From assembly GCA_002786025.1 (NCBI GenBank), contig NHNW01000025.1, forward strand, positions 62,001-126,000: a stretch of DNA of 64,000 nt. Direction: 5' to 3'. A program made the translations under genes and the position numbers. Shown piece by piece: positions 57,766-64,000 of this stretch; position 1 is the stretch's first letter; each line of letters begins with the position of its first letter. The DNA is from Zasmidium citrigriseum (Eukaryota > Ascomycota > Dothideomycetes > Mycosphaerellales > Mycosphaerellaceae). Below the pieces are notes generated by a model. That model was not told the DNA's origin. It worked only from the letters and a program-made list of their open reading frames with translations, and did not search any database.

Positions 57766-60700
57766 ATGGCCGACCGGTACCGCACAACTGCCGCCCGCTC
57801 TTCAGCGAAGCGGCAGCCGCTGCAGGAACTACGCAATCGAGCAAACACCCCTCCAGTCTCACAACGCCACCCCAACACCAAGCATGGCAAGCCCACTTCT
57901 TCACACCCGAGTCTCCCTCACAACGAGTCCTTGGAACCCAATGGCACGCTTGCCATACGTAGCAGCGAGGGTCCAGAGTCGCCCGCCCACAAGCGAATCT
58001 CCCAGATCTCCAAGGAGGAACGTGACTCCAAGCGAAACTCGGCCATCTCAACCACTTCCACCAATGCCTCGAGCAGACGGCGGAAGACCTTCATCGGCCA
58101 TTGGCAACTGGGCAAGACAATCGGCAAGGGAGGATGCTCTCGAGTCCGGGTGGTTCGGCACAAGTATAGAAAGGAGCAGTTTGGCGCCGTCAAGATCATC
58201 ACGAGGTCTGTGGCAGAGAGCACGCGCGCTCAGAGTCTTGCCAATCTGATTGAGAGCACTCGAGGAATGCCAGCGATGGGTCTACCTGGATACAAGCCCA
58301 TTCCATATGGCCTCGAGCGTGAGATTGCTGTCATGAAGCTGTTGGAGCATCCCAACATCGTGCGATTGTATGATGTGTGGGAGAACCGTAACGAATTGTG
58401 AGTACATGTTTAACCGAATGGATCGATATTCGCTAACTGCTTGCCAAGATACTTAATCATGGAATATGTCGGGGGCGGCGAGCTGTTCCACTTCGTCGAC
58501 AAGAGAAAGGGACTGGAAGAGGACGAGGCCGTCCTTATCTTCAGACAAATCGTCTCCGCCCTGCTCTACTGCCACAGACTTCTCATTTGCCACCGCGATC
58601 TCAAGCCAGAGAACATCCTGCTCAACGAAGACGACTTGTCCGTCAAGCTGATCGACTTTGGGATGGCTGCCTTACAGCCAGAAGGCAGGCTTCTCAGCAC
58701 GCCCTGCGGGAGCCCCCATTACGCCGCCCCTGAAGTCGTCAGTAGCAAACCATACGACGGAACCCGTGCTGATGTCTGGAGCTGTGGAGTCATCCTCTAC
58801 GTGATGCTCACTGGAACCACTCCTTACAACTACGATCGAGACGGAGACATTCGCGCTCTGTTTCGCGACATCACACGAGCAAAGTACTTCATGCCACCGA
58901 ACCTGAGCAAGGAAGCCAAGGATCTCATTGAGCGCATATTTGTGGCAGATCCCACCAAGCGTCTGTCGATGGATGAGGTCTGGGATCATCCTCTGTTGCA
59001 CAAGTATGACGAAGAACTAGGCTTCGTGGGCAAGAGCGGTACCAAGGAGGCAGCAGTCGGCAGGATGCCGAACATCGAGGAGTGGAAAGTCAATCGTATC
59101 CAGGACATCGACCGCGAAATCCTCAGCAACATGCGCACTCTGTGGCACAGCGAATCGGAGCAGAGCCTCATTCAGAAGCTCCTGAACAACGAATACAACC
59201 AAGAGAAGCTGTTCTATGCCGCTCTGATCAAGCACCGCGAGGAGAACTTGGAGAACTACATTGGCGACGCCGACGACATCAGCTATTCGGCCAGCGACTA
59301 CCACCATAGTCGACCCGCGCCTGGCGATGATGCTCCTCCGATGCCCAACAAAGTACCTCGCTCGCAATCGCAGTACTCGATCATGAACGACGAGCACCTG
59401 CGTCCCAGCGCCAGCTTCGTAGGGCCTCCTCCATCGATGAGTAGCTACGACCCATACCGGGCATCGAAGGATCCCATCGTCGACGCCCGGGGCGAGTACC
59501 TGAACGTCATCGTCCATCGCAATGGAACCACCAGTACACGCCGCACGAGTGTTGCAGAACGTCGCCTGCGTCATCCTCATAGCACCAGGATTGAGATGCA
59601 CAAGCAGCACCTGCACAATCGATCTTCGAACTACTCAACCTCCAGCTTGCAACGTTCTGGTCGAAGCAGGCCATCCATGCCACGGTCGTCTATGTCTCGG
59701 CATTCAATGACTAGCACTCTGTTGCCCAGCAGCCCTCCAGTCATCGCCAGCATGCGGCCATCTGATGTGCACAAGCGAGGGGTCAGCTTTGGACATATCC
59801 GCCGTATCTCCACTACGAGTGCACTCACAGCCGTGGAATCTTCCAAGTCGTCCACCCCAGCGACCCCTAGCCTGCCAAGAGATCTTCGGGAGCGCCAGGC
59901 AAGACTGCAAGCTGAGGCGAAAGAAGCACCAGGTTCCAGCCCATTGGCTCATATGGAGCAGGCCGTCAAGTCCCGAAAGGAGAAGGACAAGGCCTCAAAG
60001 CTCGATACGCCGCGGATCAAGGTGCGCAAGGCAACGGACACTCCTCACCAGAGCATGCGCAATGAGGTTCGCAAGCATAGCGCTGAGCTTGAGAAAGCCT
60101 GCGAGGAGGCCTTCTTCCGCGACTCCTTCGGTTCAGGTGTGACAGCTCGAACGTCGGTGACAGAGAGGCACACGCCATACGATACGCCACCGTCGTCTGT
60201 CTCAGCAGCACACACAACGACGCCGGATCTTCTTGATCAAAAGTCAGCACCTCGCCCACTGCCAGAGCTTCCCAAAGACACTCCTAACACGTACTTGACG
60301 AGGACTCTGGAGGAGACACGCAAGAAGCTCGAAGCCTACCGGGGCACTGGCGAGGAGAATACGGCCAAGTTTGAGGAAATCATGAAGTTGCTGGATCAAG
60401 CCATGCCAGGCTCAGCCATCCTACCGGAAGAGAAGCGCATCATGACCGCACCTGATCCGAAGCCGTCTGAGCAGATGAGTTATTTGCCCATCATTTCTGA
60501 GGAGGGCAGCGAACAGCGAAGCAGCAGAGAAGGCACCAACTGGCACCGCAGTGTTACTGACCCTGTTGGCAAGTCGAGGAAGGCCGAAGACAAGACGATA
60601 CGTATGGTGCCGCCATCATCCCCAGCAGGTACGGTGGCGCCCCTGAATGTCCGCAAGCGAAGCAACGGAAGTCAGACCAGCAGCGAGGATGCACAGCGAC

Positions 60701-61632
60701 GACTCAATGTAAAGACATCCGCAGAAGCCCTCAGCCGCAAGCCGACGAACACAGACACCAGTGGTCTTATGTCGATCGACGAAGAGAGCACTATGATGAC
60801 GCCGACTGTGGTCCGCAAGAAGCGTTCTGGTTGGTTTGGCCGAAGCAAGAAGGAAGCAGAGCCAGAGCAGAAGCCTGCTGGCAATACAGCCCAAACTGCA
60901 TTGAATCGCCTCGATGATCGTCAAGAGCGACGTCAATCGCAGATTCTGCAGAAGCATGCTCCTGGACAGAAGACTCTACCGGAAGAACCTCCTGCGTCGG
61001 CGCAGTCAAGCGAATTCCCGATTCGCAAGACCCGATTCGGCGGTGGCAAGAAGGGCTTTTCGAAATGGATTGGCCGTATGGGTCGCGACAAGGGCGTCGA
61101 CAATACTGTTGTCACCGAGACTGCAGACAACACCATGTTCACGAACCAATCGTTGGATTCGCTGTTCTCGTCCGCATCGCCGTCCCCGTCGAGCAATGAC
61201 GCACCTCCTACCACTGGTCCTGAGCGGTCTTGGTTCGCCCGCTTCTTCAACATCAAGCCTGCTGTTGAGATACTCTGCTTCAATATCCCTCGAGGCCGAG
61301 CCCGTCAGGAACTCGTCATTCTGCTCAAAGAGTGGCAGCGACACGGCATTCGCGATCTGCAGTATTCGCGCGAGAATAACATAATCACCGCCCGTGTTGA
61401 CAAGGTCAATTCCTTGGACATCAAGCCTGTATCATTCCGAATCGAGCTGTTTGTGGTGCTCGAGCATGGCCGTAAAGTCGGCCTTTCCATTGCACGATTC
61501 GTGCAAGTCAAGGGGGCTGTCAGTGGCTTCCGAAAAGTTCTTGAAGTTGTCGACGGCGTAATGAGGAGCCATGGAAAGCTCGTTGAAGATGAGGAGAAGT
61601 GGAGAGCTTTGTGCGAGGTTGTTGGTGGGTGA
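57766..61632 (+). CDS. Gin4/Hsl1/Kcc4-type (Nim1-related) protein kinase
   Basis: Two exons (57766-58397 and 58449-61632; 51-nt intron) give 1,271 residues. The kinase domain spans about 108-400: P-loop IGKGGCSRVRVV, catalytic Lys in GAVKII, HRDLKPEN, DFGMAAL, APEVV and DVWSCGVILYVMLTG. Between P-loop and helix C lies the insert with LEREIAVMKLLEHPNIVRLYDVWE typical of this group. A long Ser/Arg/Pro-rich linker with several basic clusters follows. The last about 130 residues (from FFNIKPAVEILCFNIPRG) form the fungal KA1-like membrane-binding domain. Yeast Gin4/Hsl1/Kcc4 act at septins and the bud neck on Swe1 and cell-cycle control; filamentous fungi usually have one or two such kinases. Which orthologue it is cannot be fixed by eye. 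Confidence 0.94.
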
Positions 61633-62627
61633 GATGCATCGATGCCTCACCGATTCTTTGGAACGTCTTTGCTGGCATGATCATTTTGCTGGCACCTTCA
61701 CCGCATGTACTGGACGCTGCTTCGACATCCTGGACATGCGATTTTTGATGGATTGGACAAGATGGCGCGACGACTTGCGACTACTGCATCCTGTTCACTT
61801 CGACATGATCACCGTTTGATTTGTTCTGACGAGTATTGAATGACGTGCGTTGGAGTCGTGTTCATTCGACTGGGACGCCTTTTTGGAAGCGATAAAGAGT
61901 GGAGACAGAGGGTTTGTTCAGTTCGTGATACGTTGGGTTGTTGGTAGACGCTTGTGCTTTTGTGTGCAGGCGGATGGGTAATAGGAATAATGTCTGTAAT
62001 GATGGAGAGGCACAAAAGAGCAATGATTATATTTTGGCATTCTCCCCTTTCCTCATTCTCCTTCTGCTTGTTCTTGCTCTTCACGCACGTGCATGTCGAC
62101 TAGTGCACGAGCTACTGCCGACCATTCGGGTGGAACGAGCTGCCGTGGAGAGGGACCAGGAGCTGATTGGCGACACGTAGTAGCACTGCATGCGAACTCC
62201 ACCTGAACGAGCGGCGACGGCGGGACCATCCAGCGACGGCGGGAACACGAACAGACGTCAGGTCTCTCAACCGACATGGCAGTTGCTGCGAGGTCCGCCG
62301 TGGATTGCAGCAACGGCCCTGCATGAGCCATTACAAGTGCCGCTTGGTGCACTGCAGCTAGATATGCGTTCTGACTTCGGCACCGATTGGGGTGCCAATC
62401 AATGGATTGCAATTGTTGGGTGAATGGGACTAGAGCTTTTGATCTGCAATGGTGCTGGCTTGGGAGCATGGGAAGTGAGGTGAGGTGGGCGGGAGTGAGG
62501 GCCCTAAAGTGAGGGTAGCTTTGGTGGGTTGGTGAAGGAAGTCTTTCCATTTTCTTTCATTCACTTACTTACTTTTACTTTCTCTTACTTGACTTGAGAT
62601 TGTTTTGTCGGCAGGAGAGAGACGACG
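61633..62627. other. Intergenic between kinase and NCS2 permease
   Basis: One kilobase with no recognised gene. A CGATAA GATA-type hexamer lies at about 61,890, 735 bp before the permease start, too far and too common to call. A 165-codon minus frame (62,053-62,550) is judged spurious. Confidence 0.45.
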
Positions 62628-64000
62628 ATGGGCACCGACGACCTCGTCACGGCGGAGACGACGCCAACAGGAGGACAAGAGTCATACGTCCCGGTGCAAG
62701 ATACCAAAGACCAAGGCACCTGGACTCGAGTCTTCTCTGAACTCAAACACACCCTCACGACCCGCGAAGGCCTAATTGGCGACTACGATTACGCCTACCT
62801 CTTCACACCGAACATCTGGCCCTTGAACAAGAAGTACAAAGATCATGTCCCGCCGTTCTTCTATCCGGACGATAAGATCCCCCTCTTGCTCATCCTCATC
62901 CTTGGGATCCAGCATGCTTTGACGATGATCTCCGGTATCGTGACTCCGGTTCTCGCGATTTCGCGGTCCGCCTTCTACTTCGATACTGCGACGACGGAAT
63001 ACCTCGTATCGGCGGCTTTCATTACCAGCGGGATTGGGACATTGCTCCAGATCACGCGGACGAGGATTCGAGGAACGCCGTATTACCTGGGAGCTGGTAT
63101 TCTGAGCGTCATTGGCCCGACCTTCGATATCATTCCCATCACGATCAAGTACACTGCGCCGCTGTACGCTCGAGGTGTGTGCCCAACGAGCGAGGCTGGG
63201 ACGAAACTGCCCTGTCCGGATGCATATGGGAATCTGATCGGGAGTATCCTGGTCTGCGTGTGGATGCAGTTTCTGGTGTCGTTTGTGCCCGCGAAGTCGC
63301 TGAAGAAAGTGTTTCCGTCCGTGGTGACTGGTGTATTGCTCTTGATCCTGGGGATCTATCTGGTGACGACAGCTGGAGAGAGCTGGGGCGGTGGCGCGAG
63401 TTGTCTCGATGGGACGGGGGCGAATGCTCTGTGCCCAAGCACAAGAGCTCCACGACCTCTGCCTTGGGGCGATCCAAAGTTGATCGGACTTGGATTCTCG
63501 GTTTTCGTAACGATCATCATCGTCGAGATGATCGGCAGTCCCTTGATGAAGAGTGCGAGTATCATCTTTGGACTGGGTGTGGGAAGTGCTATCAGTGGGG
63601 CAACAGGCTATTGGTCTGACAGCCAGATCCAGCAGGCTCCGATTGGAACGTTCTTATGGACCACGACGTTCAAAATGGGTGTCGATGGGGCTTTGATTCT
63701 TCCGCTGTTGATCTTGTTCCTTTGCGAGGCCCTTGTGTGCATGCCGTCGATTGCTGCGACATCTGAGGCATCCGGAGTCGAGACTGAGGGCTTGAAAGCG
63801 AACACTAGGATCCAAGGAGGCATTCTCTGTGATGCCACGGGAAGTCTTCTTGCTGGGTTCGGCTTCACGATTCCAATGGTGTCTCATGCTGGAAACAATG
63901 GGGTCATTGTCGTGACGAGCAATGCGGTAAGCTGAAGCCGAAGTCCAAATTACGATGTGGTGCTGACAAAAAAGCAGAGCCGCCGTGCAGGCTATTGCGC
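62628..64000 (+). CDS. NCS2/NAT (UapA-like) nucleobase permease, cut by window end
   Basis: Exon 1 (62628-63926, 433 codons) and the start of exon 2 (63978 to the edge; 51-nt intron) encode a NAT carrier. Hallmarks: the N-terminal YLFTPNIWPLNKKYKDHVPPFF region, the TM1 motif GIQHALTM with the family His, and about ten hydrophobic segments seen here. The signature region reads HAGNNGVIVVT and, after splicing, ASRRAGYC, where UapA-type proteins have QNNGVIxLT and ANRKAGYC: the substrate-binding Gln is Gly here. The TM8 Glu is present (LCEALVC) but followed by an unusual CMPSIAATSEASG. By family it is a proton symporter for purines in the plasma membrane; changed binding residues make the substrate uncertain. 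The last about 120-150 residues lie outside the window. Confidence 0.92.

Noticed and set aside
62053..62550. 165-codon minus-strand frame before the NCS2 permease
   Set aside because: Composition rich in Ser, Pro, His and Arg with no motif; most likely promoter DNA.
1..64000. Search for tRNA, rRNA, CRISPR or biosynthetic gene-cluster signatures
   Set aside because: No convincing T-loop/A-box pairs, rRNA segments or spaced repeats; the single dioxygenase has no synthase neighbour, so no cluster is claimed.

Overview
The window reads as nuclear DNA of a filamentous ascomycete (Pezizomycotina), most likely a Dothideomycete. Genes carry short introns (45 to about 130 nt) with GTRNGT donors, CTAAY-like branch points and YAG acceptors. 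The gene set is typical of moulds: a FlbC-like C2H2 regulator, the exomer subunit Chs5, a Gin4/Hsl1-type kinase, a HET-domain gene, Zn2Cys6 and NCS1/NCS2 permease families. A repeat shows extreme CpA-to-TpA mutation, the mark of repeat-induced point mutation (RIP). No bacterial-style operon, CRISPR array, rRNA or tRNA was seen. The taxonomic placement is inference.

Layout. 0-6.3 kb is gene-poor, with one doubtful ORF. 6.3-9.3 kb is a three-exon coiled-coil protein. 12.1-14.1 kb is an NCS1 (uracil/allantoin-type) permease with GATA motifs upstream. 14.5-22.9 kb is an accessory block: a small secreted Cys-rich protein, a large secreted PAN/DUF7029-like protein with clustered Kex2 sites and an amphipathic segment, a phytanoyl-CoA-dioxygenase-like enzyme, and an Asp-rich membrane-anchored protein. 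23.2-29.3 kb is housekeeping: threonine deaminase (ILV1) divergent from RCF1, an AYR1-like reductase, an EEP-fold phosphodiesterase and a myristoylation-motif protein. 29.4-31.0 kb is a broken HET-domain gene, followed by a secreted protein (31.1-32.8 kb).

33,673-40,847 is a complete but dead Ty1/copia LTR retrotransposon: 213/215-bp LTRs, a 5-bp GAGTT target-site duplication, a polypurine tract, and recognisable Gag, protease, integrase, RT and RNase H frames saturated with RIP stops. It carries an extra reading frame of about 1.4 kb between RNase H and the 3' LTR, which is the most unusual feature here. The RIP boundary falls inside the two LTRs. The element sits about 760 bp upstream of a Zn2Cys6 regulator gene.

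41.6-48.5 kb holds that Zn2Cys6/Fungal_trans_2 regulator, a cupin, CHS5 and a short F-box ORF. 48.5-54.1 kb is a GC-rich gene-free stretch with a 316-bp MITE (29-bp terminal inverted repeats, perfect 8-bp TSD, hAT-like). 54.1-64 kb holds the FlbC-like regulator, the Gin4/Hsl1-like kinase and, cut by the window edge, an NCS2/NAT permease with a non-canonical signature motif.

Links between genes: the two nucleobase permease families (NCS1, NCS2) would serve purine/pyrimidine uptake; ILV1 and RCF1 are both mitochondrial and share a 309-bp divergent promoter; the kinase (septation/morphogenesis), CHS5 (chitin synthase export) and FlbC-like regulator (conidiation) all act in growth and development but are not adjacent. 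All exon boundaries were read by eye from splice signals and frame, without transcript data.
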